In this document: piece by piece, positions 54,536 to 63,916 of the stretch
Position numbering within the stretch: position 1 is the stretch's first letter
Layout: the number at the start of each line of letters is the position of its first letter
Source of the DNA: Corynebacterium gallinarum
GTDB lineage: Bacteria; Actinomycetota; Actinomycetes; Mycobacteriales; Mycobacteriaceae
Direction of reading: 5' to 3'
DNA: 64,000 nucleotides
Assembly (NCBI RefSeq): GCF_014837045.1
Contig: NZ_JACSPR010000001.1
Span: 186,001 to 250,000, forward strand
Position numbers and translations under genes: made by a program
The notes under the pieces: model-generated
Told to the model about the DNA's origin: nothing
The model's input: the letters and a program-made list of their open reading frames with translations, nothing else
Database searches by the model: none

Positions 54536-57500
54536 TTAAGCCTTGACGACGCTCGCGGTAACACCCTTGAGCACCTCGTGGGCGCCCTCGCCGAGATCAG
54601 CCTCAACGACCTCGAAGGAGGTGGCAAGAACCTCACCGGCAATGTGCTCGGCATGGCGGCCGGCCCACTCCAGCTTCTCAGCCGGAACAGACAGCGTCAC
54701 GCTGATGCGGTCCGAGACCTCGAAGCCGGAGGACTTGCGCGCATCCTGCAGACCACGGATGACATCGGCGGCCCAGCCTTCAGCCTCAAGCTCGGGGGTG
54801 ACCTCCATGTCCAGGACCACGAGGCCGTCGACATCGTCGATCTGGGCGGTGGAATCGGGGTTCGCAGCCACCAGACGTTCGGTGTACTCACCGTCCTGCA
54901 GCTCGATGCCGTCGGCGACAACGGTGTCGCCCACGCGCTCGTAGTTGCCTGCCTTGACCGCCTTGATCACGCGCTGGACATCCTTACCCAGACGTGGGCC
55001 GGCGACCTTGGCGTTGACCACCACCTCGAAGGTGCCCACCGCATCCACATCGGAGGTCAGGTCCACGTTCTTGACATTGACCTCATCGCGGATGATGGAC
55101 AGGAAATCGGTCAGTCGTCCGGAATCCGGCAGTGCCACGGTCAGGTTCGGCAGCGGCAGACGGTTGCGCAGCTTGTGGGACTTGCGGATCGAGGAGGCCG
55201 CCGAGCACACACCGCGGATCTCATCCATGGTGCGGACCAGATCGGTGTCAGCCGGGAAGCTGTCTGCCGAGGGGAAATCGGTGAGGTGGACGGAGCGCTC
55301 ACCGGTCAGGCCGCGCCAGATGACCTCGGTGGTCATCGGCAGCAGGGGTGCCGCCACGCGGGTGAGGGTCTCCAGCACGGTGTAGAGGGTGTTGAAGGCC
55401 TCCGGGTGTGCCTCGTCGCCGGCCCAGAAACGGTCACGGGAACGACGGACATACCAGTTGGTCAGGGCGTCACAGAACCAGCGCACCTGGTCACAGGCGC
55501 GGGCGATGTCGGTGGCATCGAGCGCTGCGGTGACATCGGCAACCAGGTCGTGCAGCTTGGCCAGGATGTAGCGGTCCAGCACGTCGGTGGAGTCCACCGA
55601 CCAGGTGGCCTTCTTCGAGGCGTAGAGCTGCAGGAAGGAATACGCGTTCCACATGGGCAGCTGGGCCTGGCGCACACCCTCACGAATGCCCTTCTCGGTG
55701 ACGATCAGGTTGCCGCCACGCAGGATCGGCGAGCTCATGAGGAACCAGCGCATCGCATCGGAACCGTCGCGGTCGAAGACCTCGTTGACGTTGGGGTAGT
55801 TGCCCTTGGACTTTGACATCTTCAGCCCGTCATCACCCAGGACAATGCCGTGCGCGACGACCTTCTTGAAGGCGGGGCGGTCGAACAGTGCGACAGACAG
55901 CACGTGCAGCAGGTAGAACCAGCCACGGGTCTGACCGATGTACTCCACGATGAAGTCGGCCGGCGCGTGGGTGTCGAACCAGTCCTTGTTCTCGAACGGG
56001 TAGTGAACCTGGGCGAACGGCATGGAGCCGGAATCGAACCACACGTCCAGCACATCCGGCACACGGCGCATGGTGGACTTGCCGGTCGGATCGTCAGGGT
56101 TCGGGCGGGTCAGTTCATCGATGTACGGGCGGTGCAGGGAGGTCGGGCGGACACCGAAGTCGGCCTCGAGCTCGTCGAGGGAGCCGTAGACATCCACGCG
56201 TGGGTAGTTCTCATCATCGGAGACCCACACCGGGAGCGGGGAACCCCAGTAGCGGGAGCGGGAGATGTTCCAGTCGCGGGCGCCTTCCAGCCACTTGCCG
56301 AACTGTCCGTCCCGGATGTGGGCCGGCATCCACTCGATGTCCTGGTTGGTCTCCACCATGCGGTCGCGGATCTCGGTGACATTGACGAACCAGGAGGGCA
56401 GCGCCATGTAGATCAGGGGCTCACCGGAACGCCAGGAGTGCGGGTAGGAGTGCTCAATGGTCTGGTGACGGACCACGCGCCCCTTGGCCTTGAGGTCACG
56501 GATGATGTCCTTGTTGGCGTCGAAGACCAGCTGACCCTCATATTCCGGGGTGAGGGAGGTGAACTTACCGTCCATGTCCACGGGGATGACCGGGGCGATA
56601 TCAGCGGTGTTACAGACGTTCATATCGTCCTCACCGAAGGCGGGTGCCTGGTGGACGATACCGGTGCCGTCCTCGGTGGTGACATAGTCCGCACCGAGGA
56701 TCTGGAAGGCGTTGGGCTGGTCACGGAAGTAGTCGAAGACCGGCTCATAGGTCAGGCCGATGAGCTCGGATCCCGGGTGCTCGGAGATGATCGTGGCATC
56801 GGTGCCCAGTTCCTTGGCGTACGCGCCCACCAGGTCGCGGGCCAGCAGGAGCTTCTGTCCGACGAAGCCCTCCTCACCGTCGTCAGCGACCTCGACGAGT
56901 GCGTAGGTGACGGACGGGTTGACCGCCAGCGCGAGGTTGGACGGCAGGGTCCACGGGGTGGTGGTCCAGGCGATCGCGTTGGCACCGATGAGCGCCTCAT
57001 TGGCCTCGGTGCCCTCGATCTTGCCGGTGATCGGCATGGTGACGGTCAGGGTCGGGTCCTGGCGCATCTTGTAGGAATCATCCAGGCGGGTCTCCTGGTT
57101 GGACAGTGGGGTGTGCTCTGCCCAGGAGTACGGCAGGACGCGGAAGCCCTGGTAGATCAGGCCCTTGTCGTAGAGTTCCTTGAATGCCCAGATCACGGAC
57201 TCCATGTAGGTGAGATCCATGGTCTTGTAGCCGTTGTCGAAGTCGACCCAGCGTGCCTGGCGGGTGACGTATTCCTCCCACTCCCTGGTGTACTGGAGGA
57301 CGGACTTGGCGCAGTAGTCGTTGAACTGGGCCAGGCCCATGGACTCGATCTCGCCCTTGTCCTTGATGCCCAGCTGCTTCTCCGCCTCCAGCTCGGCGGG
57401 GAGACCGTGGGTGTCCCAGCCGAAGACGCGGGGCACGCGGTAGCCACGCATGGTCTGGTAGCGGGGCACGATGTCCTTGACGTAACCGGTCAGGAGGTGA

Positions 57501-57700
57501 CCGTAGTGGGGCAGACCGTTTGCGAATGGGGGGCCGTCATAGAAGACGTAATCCTCGGCGTCATTGCGCTGGTCGATGCTGGCCTGGAAGGTGTCATCCT
57601 TCTTCCAGAAGTCGAGTACGTTTTCCTCCAAGTCGGGGAAACGTGATGATCCACCGGTCATGTCGACCAGTGGGTAAACTCCGCCAACGGCTTCAGTCAT
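54536..57700 (-). CDS. ileS: Isoleucyl-tRNA synthetase IleS
   Basis: A class I synthetase of 1054 aa that charges tRNA-Ile. The signature motifs are [13 protein letters not shown] (HIGH-type) and [13 protein letters not shown] (KMSKS). The editing CP1 domain lies between, with [15 protein letters not shown]. Length and form fit the longer, eukaryote-like type common in Actinobacteria. The TTG at 57733 gives eleven extra residues but lies inside the leader RNA; ATG at 57700, 9 nt after AAGGATAAGGG, is the start. Expression is probably controlled by the T-box leader upstream. Confidence 0.97.
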   Translation of the reverse strand: MTEAVGGVYPLVDMTGGSSRFPDLEENVLDFWKKDDTFQASIDQRNDAEDYVFYDGPPFANGLPHYGHLLTGYVKDIVPRYQTMRGYRVPRVFGWDTHGLPAELEAEKQLGIKDKGEIESMGLAQFNDYCAKSVLQYTREWEEYVTRQARWVDFDNGYKTMDLTYMESVIWAFKELYDKGLIYQGFRVLPYSWAEHTPLSNQETRLDDSYKMRQDPTLTVTMPITGKIEGTEANEALIGANAIAWTTTPWTLPSNLALAVNPSVTYALVEVADDGEEGFVGQKLLLARDLVGAYAKELGTDATIISEHPGSELIGLTYEPVFDYFRDQPNAFQILGADYVTTEDGTGIVHQAPAFGEDDMNVCNTADIAPVIPVDMDGKFTSLTPEYEGQLVFDANKDIIRDLKAKGRVVRHQTIEHSYPHSWRSGEPLIYMALPSWFVNVTEIRDRMVETNQDIEWMPAHIRDGQFGKWLEGARDWNISRSRYWGSPLPVWVSDDENYPRVDVYGSLDELEADFGVRPTSLHRPYIDELTRPNPDDPTGKSTMRRVPDVLDVWFDSGSMPFAQVHYPFENKDWFDTHAPADFIVEYIGQTRGWFYLLHVLSVALFDRPAFKKVVAHGIVLGDDGLKMSKSKGNYPNVNEVFDRDGSDAMRWFLMSSPILRGGNLIVTEKGIREGVRQAQLPMWNAYSFLQLYASKKATWSVDSTDVLDRYILAKLHDLVADVTAALDATDIARACDQVRWFCDALTNWYVRRSRDRFWAGDEAHPEAFNTLYTVLETLTRVAAPLLPMTTEVIWRGLTGERSVHLTDFPSADSFPADTDLVRTMDEIRGVCSAASSIRKSHKLRNRLPLPNLTVALPDSGRLTDFLSIIRDEVNVKNVDLTSDVDAVGTFEVVVNAKVAGPRLGKDVQRVIKAVKAGNYERVGDTVVADGIELQDGEYTERLVAANPDSTAQIDDVDGLVVLDMEVTPELEAEGWAADVIRGLQDARKSSGFEVSDRISVTLSVPAEKLEWAGRHAEHIAGEVLATSFEVVEADLGEGAHEVLKGVTASVVKA

Positions 57701-57979
57701 GTGATTGGGTCCCTTATCCTTCGCAAGTGCCAATAGTGGTCATGTACTTGCGGGGACGCCCGTTGATCCGGACGCGGTACCACCCTGCTTGAACCTGCGG
57801 CCCGTCAACAGGCCACCGGTCCCACTTGATTGAACAGGTCTGTCACGGTCCCACCCGTCCGGTTCTACTGGGCCTGCACCCTCCCATGGGGGCGGGTGCG
57901 GGCTGTTCTTCCGGAAAGACTCCCCGGTGATGGCCGGATCATCGCCTTCGCCTCTCTGTGTGTCACAGGGAAACGACTG
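57701..57979 (-). promoter_or_regulatory. T-box riboswitch (tRNA-Ile sensing) in the ileS leader
   Basis: The core AGGGTGGTACCGCG lies at 57786-57773; its TGGT is complementary to the ACCA end of uncharged tRNA-Ile. Upstream, GATGATCCGG carries the specifier ATC (57939-57937), which matches the isoleucine anticodon GAU, followed by GGGGAGTC and GGAAGAAC, typical of actinobacterial T-boxes. Downstream a hairpin CGCAAGT / ACTTGCG (57752-57722) precedes the ribosome binding site, so control is probably on translation, as reported for ileS T-boxes in Actinobacteria. Confidence 0.9.
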
Positions 57980-57985
57980 TCGCTC

Positions 57986-57991
57986 AGTATA
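57986..57991 (-). promoter_or_regulatory. -10 box of the ileS T-box transcript
   Basis: TATACT on the minus strand, about 290 bp before the ileS ATG and just upstream of the first T-box helix. The -35 region is weak. Confidence 0.55.
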
Positions 57992-58051
57992 GCGCACGGT
58001 GGCAGAAAGGCCGTTCCGGGAGTGGCTGGATCCCGCGTCCCCCGGACTTGG

Positions 58052-58273
58052 TCACAGCGCATCCTGGTGCCGGTCCGGGGTCCGCTCGTCCAGTGGTGGC
58101 CGGGACCTCCTCCCGGAGTGGGTGCGTGCCCGTGATTCACCGATGAGGAAACACACCAGACCGGCAACCACCGTGATGATGAGCAGCCACGTCCAGATCT
58201 CCGACGGGGTGGTAACCGTCACCACCAGCAGGATGAAACCGAGGGCGGATAATACAAGGGCGGCGATGAACAT
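58052..58273 (-). CDS. Small two-helix membrane protein
   Basis: A 73 aa protein with two hydrophobic segments (about residues 2-20 and 27-45) and a basic/acidic tail (RARTHSGRRSRPPLDERTPDR). ATG at 58273 follows AGGAAG by 3 nt, a tight but possible spacing. It lies between wag31 and ileS. No family recognised; conservation near the division cluster would be the test of its reality. Confidence 0.62.
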   Translation of the reverse strand: MFIAALVLSALGFILLVVTVTTPSEIWTWLLIITVVAGLVCFLIGESRARTHSGRRSRPPLDERTPDRHQDAL

Positions 58274-58353
58274 GTCTTCCTGGATGTGCTGGTGCCGACA
58301 GGGACCGGTTGCGCCCCAAGACAGCGCGCGGAGCAGTGCTGGGGCAAACCAAT

Positions 58354-58389
58354 GGCTCCCGGGCCCGGTGGGTACCGGACCCGGGAGCC
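58354..58389 (-). terminator. Hairpin downstream of wag31, terminator-like
   Basis: A 16-bp stem with one mismatch (GGCTCCCGGGCCCGGT / ACCGGACCCGGGAGCC), 4-nt loop. Only a weak T-rich stretch follows on the minus strand, so termination may be partial. Confidence 0.65.
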
Positions 58390-58451
58390 GGGTGTACTAC
58401 GTGGAGGAGAGGTCACCGCGTGGGATGCCCCTCATCCCGGGTCAGATCAGA

Positions 58452-59522
58452 TCAGGAATTCTGACCACCGGGGTTGTTGCCGGTGTTGCCCGCAGGTGCG
58501 GAGGAACCACGTGCGTTGAGTTCCTCCAGCTGGCCCTCGAGGAGGGACTTCAGGCGGGTGCGGTACTCGCGCTCGAACACCTGGAGCTCGGCGATGCGGG
58601 TCTCCAGAGCGTTCTGCTGCTCCTTGACGGCTGCCATGGTCTCGGTGTGCTTGCGCTCGGCATCAGCCTGCAGGGCGTTGGCCTTGTCCTCAGCCTGACG
58701 GATCTGGGCCTCAGCGCGTGCGGTGGAATCCGCGAGGGTGGCAGCGGACTTCTTCTCCGCCTCATCGACGAGGTTCTTGGCGCGCGACTCAGCCTCATCG
58801 ACGAGGTTCTTGGCGCGCGACTCGGCGTCGGCGATCTGCTTCTCAGCGCGCTGACGTGCATCCTCGAGGGTCCGGTTGGAGCTGGTGTTGGCCTCGGAGA
58901 TCTGCTTCTCGGCAGCCTCACGGGCATCATCGAGCATCGACTTGGCCTCGGCGCGGGCATCGGAGGTCAGGCGATCGGCCATCTCCTGCGCCAGCCCCAG
59001 GACCTTCGCGGCTTGCATGTGGGTATCTACGGTGGCGCCACCGCTGGCGGCCGGTGCGGCCTGTGCCGCTGGGGCTGCCGCTGCTGGGGTACCGCTGCCG
59101 GTGTTGGCCTTGGCCTTCTCCGCCTCATCGCGTGCAGCCTTGGCATCAGCCTGAGCCTTCTGCAGCTGATCCTGGGCAGCCTTGGCATCATTCTGTGCCT
59201 TGGTGGCGGTCTTCTGCGCATCGTCGAGCTTGGTCTTGTACTCAGCCCGGATCTTCTCTTCGATCTCACGACGCAGAGCGGACTCATCAACGCGTGGGGA
59301 TCCGGAACCTGCAGCGCTGGCTCCCGCGGGGGATCCGTCCTTCAGCTGAGTCTCGAGCTCCTCAACCCGCTGGGTGAGGTCGTCATTTTCCTCCTGGAGC
59401 TGGGCGAGGGTGTCCTCCACCAGATCCAGGAACTGATCAACCTCATCCTCGTTGTAGCCACGCTTGCCGATAGGCGGCTTACTGAAAGCGACGTTATGCA
59501 CATCAGCTGGAGTCAACGGCAT
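58452..59522 (-). CDS. wag31: Polar growth protein Wag31 (DivIVA)
   Basis: A 356 aa coiled-coil protein that marks the cell poles and directs apical cell-wall growth. The N-terminal domain [20 protein letters not shown] and [19 protein letters not shown] is the conserved DivIVA membrane-binding unit; two long coiled coils follow with a Gly/Pro/Ala linker between. The second coil includes a duplicated 11-residue unit ([11 protein letters not shown] twice) encoded by a 33-bp tandem repeat. GAAGGGAA lies before ATG. Wag31 is essential in C. glutamicum. Confidence 0.96.
   Translation of the reverse strand: MPLTPADVHNVAFSKPPIGKRGYNEDEVDQFLDLVEDTLAQLQEENDDLTQRVEELETQLKDGSPAGASAAGSGSPRVDESALRREIEEKIRAEYKTKLDDAQKTATKAQNDAKAAQDQLQKAQADAKAARDEAEKAKANTGSGTPAAAAPAAQAAPAASGGATVDTHMQAAKVLGLAQEMADRLTSDARAEAKSMLDDAREAAEKQISEANTSSNRTLEDARQRAEKQIADAESRAKNLVDEAESRAKNLVDEAEKKSAATLADSTARAEAQIRQAEDKANALQADAERKHTETMAAVKEQQNALETRIAELQVFEREYRTRLKSLLEGQLEELNARGSSAPAGNTGNNPGGQNS
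58760..58825 (-). repeat. 33-bp tandem duplication within wag31
   Basis: Two copies (58760-58792 and 58793-58825) that differ at one base (position 32 of the unit). They keep the reading frame and add eleven residues, one coiled-coil hendecad, to the second coil. Confidence 0.92.
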
Positions 59523-60020
59523 TAGCGGATTCCCTTCGATTTAACGGTGGCCCCAGGCATGGGCCGGGACTCGGCCGCGGGAATCTCCCACGGCCGGAAC
59601 TTCCATTCATCTTACTGACCTTCTCACGTGATTGTAGCCAGCAACCCACTTTTGCTCAGTTCACTCGCCGGTGAAATCCACTGTCTTCCCTGCAACCAGT
59701 GGAGCGCTGTGCGGTGGGTCGCGCAAAACGGACACAATCACGAACGCACACAACCCTACTCCCCCCGATCACGGAAAGGTCGTTTGAATGGCTATTTCAC
59801 CATGTCCCACCACCCCGAGACTGTGACCACCCGGCCGGTGGGCGCGCATCAACACTGGATAGAGACTTCAGTTACCCGGTGGTAACCGGGTGTGCATGTC
59901 CTGTGTGTCGGGTGTGCAAAATGGGGGTGATTTACACACAAAACCCGCCTGCGGGCGACACCATCGGTGGGTGTCGCTCGCAGACGGGCTGAGCCTGTCC
60001 TGCGTGAAAGCCCTGCGGGA
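59523..60020. other. Intergenic region between wag31 and yggT
   Basis: 498 bp without a credible ORF. On the minus strand TACAAT (59636-59631) is a probable -10 box of wag31, giving a leader of about 100 nt. A palindrome ACCCGGT-GGTA-ACCGGGT lies at 59874-59891. The right end holds the yggT terminator. The rest shows no recognisable element. Confidence 0.45.
59944..59988 (-). terminator. Rho-independent terminator of yggT
   Basis: A 19-bp stem with two mismatches (outer CCCGCCTGCG, inner GCGACACC), loop of 7 nt, followed on the minus strand by TTTTGTGTG. It begins 32 bp after the yggT stop. Confidence 0.82.
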
Positions 60021-60311
60021 TCAGAAGGGGATGAAGGTGACCAGCACCCGGAGGATCGATAGACCGAAGAAGAGGACGATCACGGAGATATCCAGGCGGA
60101 TATTGCCCAGGGGCAGAGGGGGGATGATCCGGCGCAGCAACCTCACCGGCGGATCAGTCACCATGAAAATCGGCTCGGCGATCACATAGAACCACTTGGG
60201 TGGCGAGAAGGACCGGGAAAAGGACTGGATCATCTCAATGACAATGCGTGCGATCAGCACGTACATGTAGAGGCTGATGATCCAGGCGATCAAAGTTGCA
60301 AATGTACCCAC
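60021..60311 (-). CDS. yggT: YggT-family membrane protein
   Basis: A 96 aa protein with two hydrophobic segments around a re-entrant loop: TLIAWIISLYMYVLIARIVIEM and ISVIVLFFGLSILRVLV, and in between the family motif MVTDPPVRLLRRIIPPLPLG. YggT proteins are encoded in division clusters of many bacteria; their role is not clear, though links to osmotic stress and septum formation have been suggested. The GTG start at 60311 has TAGGCT 8 nt upstream (leaderless); longer frames are rejected. Confidence 0.9.
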   Translation of the reverse strand: MGTFATLIAWIISLYMYVLIARIVIEMIQSFSRSFSPPKWFYVIAEPIFMVTDPPVRLLRRIIPPLPLGNIRLDISVIVLFFGLSILRVLVTFIPF

Positions 60312-60319
60312 GGGGAAAC

Positions 60320-60325
60320 AGCCTA
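60320..60325 (-). promoter_or_regulatory. -10 box of leaderless yggT promoter
   Basis: TAGGCT on the minus strand, 8 nt before GTG at 60311. Confidence 0.55.
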
Positions 60326-60551
60326 ACTGAACTTGGACGATGACGGAACCTGGTTGCCGTCCCGGCCCCACGCACGGTGGACACACTCCACCGCATCGTG
60401 GCTCCGCCACGGGTGGGGTAACCGATCACGCTGCACATGATTCGATCCTGCAGATCGCACGCTCCGGCACATGCTCATGACCACCCGCCACTCACCGGTG
60501 CACGGCATGCGGTGTCGGGTGTGTCGGTGTCGGGTAAGACCAACCGGGGTG

Positions 60552-61019
60552 TTAGTGGATACGCGCGGCGCGCTCCAGCTCGGAGATGGAGATATCCGAG
60601 GTTTCCGGGGTGATGGCGAAGTTCTCGCTGTCGAGTTTCTGCATCTTGCCACGCAGGGCGAAGCACAGGCCGGCGGCGAAGTCGACGATGCGACGTGCCT
60701 CCTCGCGGGTGAGGCGGGACATGTCGAACACCACTGCGTCACCGTCACGGAATGCGGCGCCGATCTCCTGTGCGTCCTCGAAGGAGTTCAGGCCGACGGT
60801 GACGATGGTGGGCTGGTAGGCACGCGATGCAGGTGCGGGGGCGGGAGCCGGTGCCGCAGGAATGGCCGACTGTGGGCGGGAGTATCCGTACTCCGGCTCA
60901 CGGTATTCGGGAGCGTAGGCGGTAGCGCCCTCGTATCGGGGTTCGTCCTGGTAGTAGGCGTCATCGGCCTCATACGGAGTGAGCCCGAAGAACTCCTTGG
61001 TCTTCTTGAGCATTGACAT
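60552..61019 (-). CDS. sepF: Cell division protein SepF
   Basis: A 155 aa protein that anchors FtsZ to the membrane in Actinobacteria, which lack FtsA. The N-terminal MLKKTKEFFGL is the amphipathic membrane anchor; an acidic, Tyr/Pro/Ala-rich linker (20-68) follows; the SepF core is about residues 69-150 (IVTVGLNSFEDAQEIGAAF, AVVFDMSRLTREEARRIVDF, GLCFALRG). GAAGGGA lies 7 nt before the ATG at 61019; ATG at 61013 is also possible. It is the next gene after yggS in the cluster. Confidence 0.95.
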   Translation of the reverse strand: MSMLKKTKEFFGLTPYEADDAYYQDEPRYEGATAYAPEYREPEYGYSRPQSAIPAAPAPAPAPASRAYQPTIVTVGLNSFEDAQEIGAAFRDGDAVVFDMSRLTREEARRIVDFAAGLCFALRGKMQKLDSENFAITPETSDISISELERAARIH

Positions 61020-61095
61020 GGCAGTTTCCCTTCACCTGGAATGTCGTGTGGTCATGTGCAGCCGGGTGCGTGGACACCCGTGGAACTTTGTGTTC

Positions 61096-61800
61096 TTACG
61101 GTATCGGTCGACTTCCAAGAATTTCTGTTCCGACACGCACGATTGTAGAGCCATGCATGATGGCGTCGGCAAGATCTCCAGACATACCGGCAGAAAATTC
61201 CATGTTTCTGTCAAAGTGATGTTCCACACCTGCCAATACCTCCCTGGCCTGGGAGAAGGCAGAGAGTGAATCCCACCCGACCGGGGGTACACACATCAGC
61301 CCCGCCAGCATCAGATGCGACGCTTTCTCGAGCGTCTCCGCCACCTCCATGACGGCATCCGCGGGCACTCCTCCACGGGAAGTGTCGCCATCCAGGCTCA
61401 GCTGGATGAAACAGGAGAGCTTGTCGACGCTGCGATCCCCCCGTTCCAGCGCGAGTCCCACGCCGCGGTCGAGCGCCTCTGCGAGGCGCACGCTGTCCAC
61501 CGAGTGGACGGCTGCAGCCCAACGCGCAACGGCGTTCGCCTTCTTGGTCTGGATCTGCCCGATCATATGGAATTCCATGTCCGGGAATTCCTGGTGCTTG
61601 GCCCGCGCCTCCTGTTCCCGGTTCTCCCCCACCGTGGTGATACCCAGTTCGTGGAGGATCCGGATGTCCTGGACGGGGTGGTACTTGGTCACCGGCAACA
61701 GTGACACGCTCCCGGGAGGGCGACCAGCAGCCATGGTCGCGTCGTCGATACGCTTTTTCACCCTGTCGAGGTTCGCCTGAAGTTCAGCGCGTCGTTCCAC
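61096..61800 (-). CDS. yggS: PLP-binding YggS/PROSC-family protein
   Basis: A 234 aa alanine-racemase-like barrel without racemase activity that binds PLP and takes part in B6 homeostasis. The PLP Lys is in SLLPVTKYHP, with GENREQEARAKHQE and FHMIGQIQTKKAN as following motifs and GMSGDLADAIMHGSTIVRVGTEILG at the end. The GTG start at 61800 directly follows the TAG of yfiH. It is part of the ftsZ-yfiH-yggS-sepF order conserved in many Gram-positive bacteria. Confidence 0.93.
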   Translation of the reverse strand: MERRAELQANLDRVKKRIDDATMAAGRPPGSVSLLPVTKYHPVQDIRILHELGITTVGENREQEARAKHQEFPDMEFHMIGQIQTKKANAVARWAAAVHSVDSVRLAEALDRGVGLALERGDRSVDKLSCFIQLSLDGDTSRGGVPADAVMEVAETLEKASHLMLAGLMCVPPVGWDSLSAFSQAREVLAGVEHHFDRNMEFSAGMSGDLADAIMHGSTIVRVGTEILGSRPIP

Positions 61801-62541
61801 CTAGACCACCTCCGGCAGCCAGATGACACCGGCCTGGCGCCCGGTGGTGCCCTGCCTGCGGTAGGAGAAGAAATCCTCGTCCTCGATGGTGCAGCGCGGG
61901 TCGGAGTCGATCATCTGGACCCCCAGGGCGAGCAGCTGGCGCAGCAGCCCGGCCCGGATGTCCAGTCCCGTGGTGCCCTTCGTGGTGCGGGTCAGGGAAC
62001 CCGGCAGTTTCGCCTCGACATCACGCGCCATCTGCTCCGGCACCTCATAATGTTTGCCTGAAGCCGCGGCACCCATGAGCGCGTGGATGTTGATCGGGGT
62101 GGCGCCGAGACCGACCATGGTCTCGACCGTCTTCTTCATGATGCCGTTGCGTGCGCCCATCCGCCCGGCGTGGACGGCGGCGATGACACCGGCGTCGGTA
62201 TCGGACAGCAGGACGGGTACACAGTCGGCGACCAGGACGGCCAGTGCCAGTTCGCGCTGGGTGGTCACCAGGGCGTCGGTGGCCTCAATGGGACCACCGT
62301 CCGTGGGGGGCTGGTCAATCACCGTGACGGTGTTGGAGTGGATCTGTTCCATGTAGACCACCCGGCTCGGATCCAGACCGATGATGCCCGCCAGCCGCGC
62401 ACGGTTGGCTGCCACATGATCCGGATCATCGCCCACATGGTCGCCCAGGTTGAAGGAATCATACGGGGATGGGGAAACCCCGCCCGCTCGGGTCGTGAAG
62501 ACCTTGCGGACGGGGCGTGTGCGTGGGTCAAGACTGTCCAT
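61801..62541 (-). CDS. yfiH: YfiH/YlmD-family purine nucleoside enzyme
   Basis: A 246 aa protein of the multicopper polyphenol oxidase (DUF152) family, now described as purine nucleoside phosphorylase/adenosine deaminase-like. Key residues are ANRARLAGIIGLD, MEQIHSNTV with the metal His, ADCVPVLLSD with the conserved Cys, and AAVHAGRMGARNGI with the second His. ATG at 62541 has TAGACT 7 nt upstream, so the gene seems to possess its own leaderless promoter despite its place in the cluster. Confidence 0.9.
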   Translation of the reverse strand: MDSLDPRTRPVRKVFTTRAGGVSPSPYDSFNLGDHVGDDPDHVAANRARLAGIIGLDPSRVVYMEQIHSNTVTVIDQPPTDGGPIEATDALVTTQRELALAVLVADCVPVLLSDTDAGVIAAVHAGRMGARNGIMKKTVETMVGLGATPINIHALMGAAASGKHYEVPEQMARDVEAKLPGSLTRTTKGTTGLDIRAGLLRQLLALGVQMIDSDPRCTIEDEDFFSYRRQGTTGRQAGVIWLPEVV

Positions 62542-62548
62542 GGTCAAC

Positions 62549-62554
62549 AGTCTA
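62549..62554 (-). promoter_or_regulatory. -10 box of leaderless yfiH promoter
   Basis: TAGACT on the minus strand, 7 nt before the yfiH ATG, located between ftsZ and yfiH. Confidence 0.55.
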
Positions 62555-62566
62555 TTCCCCTGTCTC

Positions 62567-63871
62567 CTAACGGAGGAAGCTGGGGACATCCAGATCATCA
62601 CCGTTGTCACGGCGACGGTCATCCCGGCGATCATCACGACGGTCATCGCGGCGATCGTCACGGCGGTCATCCCTGCGCTCGTCGCGGCGGAACTCGCGTT
62701 CATCACCGCGGGTGAACAGGCCACCGGAACGGCTGTCGTCGATGCGGTGGCGTGCGCCTGCGGAACGGGACTCGTAAGGATCGGCCTCACGGGCACCACC
62801 GAAGATGGATTCGTTGCTCGGTGCCGGGGTGGCGGGCTCGCTGGCCGGGGCCGGTGCCGGGGTGCTGGCCTCGCTGGCCGGGGCTCCCGCATCGGCGGTG
62901 CGACGCTCCTGGGAGGCGTGTGCACGGGCGGCATCGAAACCGGTGGCGATGACGGTGACCCGGACCTCGTCGCCCAGGTTGTCGTCGATGATGGTACCGA
63001 AGATGAGGTTGACGTCCTCGTCTGAACGCTCCCGGACCATGGATGCGGCCTGGTTGACCTCCATGAGGCCGAGGTCGGAACCACCGGCGAAGGACAGCAG
63101 CACACCGGTGGCGCCGTCCATGGTGGCCTCCAGCAGCGGGGAGTTGATGGCCTGCTCGGTGGCGGCCACCACGCGGTTGTCACCGCGGGAGGAGCCGACA
63201 CCCATGAGGGCGGAACCCGCCTCGGACATGACGGAGCGGACGTCCGCGAAGTCCACGTTGATCACGCCGGGGATGGTGATGAGGTTGGTGATACCCTGCA
63301 CACCGTTGTGCAGCACCTCATCGGCGGCGCGGAAGGCCTCCATCATGGAGATATTCGAATCTCCCAGCTCGAGGAGGCGGTCGTTGGGAATGACAATGAG
63401 GGTGTCACACACTTCCTTGAGCGCCTCGATGCCTTCCTCCGCCTGACGGGTACGGCGACGACCCTCGAACTCGAACGGCTTGGTCACGACACCGATGGTC
63501 AGGGCGCCCATCTTCTTGGCGATGCCGGCGACGACCGGGGCGGCGCCGGTACCGGTGCCACCGCCTTCACCTGCGGTGACGAAGACCATGTCCGCACCCT
63601 TGATGGTCTCTTCGATCTCGTTCTTGTGATCCTCGGCGGAGGTTCGTCCCACCTCGGGGTTGGCTCCGGCGCCGAGACCACGGGTGGCCTCGCGTCCGAT
63701 ATCCAACTTCACGTCCGCATCAGAGAACATCAGGGCCTGCGAATCGGTGTTCACCGCGATGAACTCCACGCCCTTGAGGCCCTCTTCAATCATGCGGTTG
63801 ACGGCGTTGACTCCGCCGCCGCCCACGCCGACGACCTTGATCTTGGCGAGGTAGTTGTTCGGTGAGGTCAT
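62567..63871 (-). CDS. ftsZ: Cell division protein FtsZ
   Basis: A 434 aa bacterial tubulin that forms the division ring. The GTPase domain has [15 protein letters not shown], the T4 loop [15 protein letters not shown] and [15 protein letters not shown] (T7 loop) with the catalytic Asp. The linker after residue 320 starts with Ala/Pro/Ser-rich sequence and ends in repeated RRDD units before the conserved C-terminal peptide [10 protein letters not shown], which binds SepF. The start follows a GAAAGGCGAG site. It is preceded by ftsQ and followed by yfiH. Confidence 0.97.
   Translation of the reverse strand: MTSPNNYLAKIKVVGVGGGGVNAVNRMIEEGLKGVEFIAVNTDSQALMFSDADVKLDIGREATRGLGAGANPEVGRTSAEDHKNEIEETIKGADMVFVTAGEGGGTGTGAAPVVAGIAKKMGALTIGVVTKPFEFEGRRRTRQAEEGIEALKEVCDTLIVIPNDRLLELGDSNISMMEAFRAADEVLHNGVQGITNLITIPGVINVDFADVRSVMSEAGSALMGVGSSRGDNRVVAATEQAINSPLLEATMDGATGVLLSFAGGSDLGLMEVNQAASMVRERSDEDVNLIFGTIIDDNLGDEVRVTVIATGFDAARAHASQERRTADAGAPASEASTPAPAPASEPATPAPSNESIFGGAREADPYESRSAGARHRIDDSRSGGLFTRGDEREFRRDERRDDRRDDRRDDRRDDRRDDRRRDNGDDLDVPSFLR
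62596..62690 (-). repeat. 12-bp repeat encoding Arg-Arg-Asp-Asp units in the FtsZ linker
   Basis: About six imperfect 12-bp units, alternating CGG/CGA Arg codons with GAC/GAT Asp codons, code for (RRDD)n just before the C-terminal peptide. The codon wobble between units shows that the tract is old or selected at protein level. Confidence 0.85.
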
Positions 63872-63916
63872 GGTCTATGTCTCGCCTTTCGAAGAGTTTG
63901 GTGCACGTATGTCATA

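Noticed and set aside
55850..57646. Plus-strand 598-codon frame opposite ileS
   Set aside because: Antisense shadow; the IleS frame contains HIGH and KMSKS motifs.
57701..57733. TTG start of ileS at 57733
   Set aside because: It lies within the hairpin and ribosome binding site region of the T-box leader; ATG at 57700 has proper spacing.
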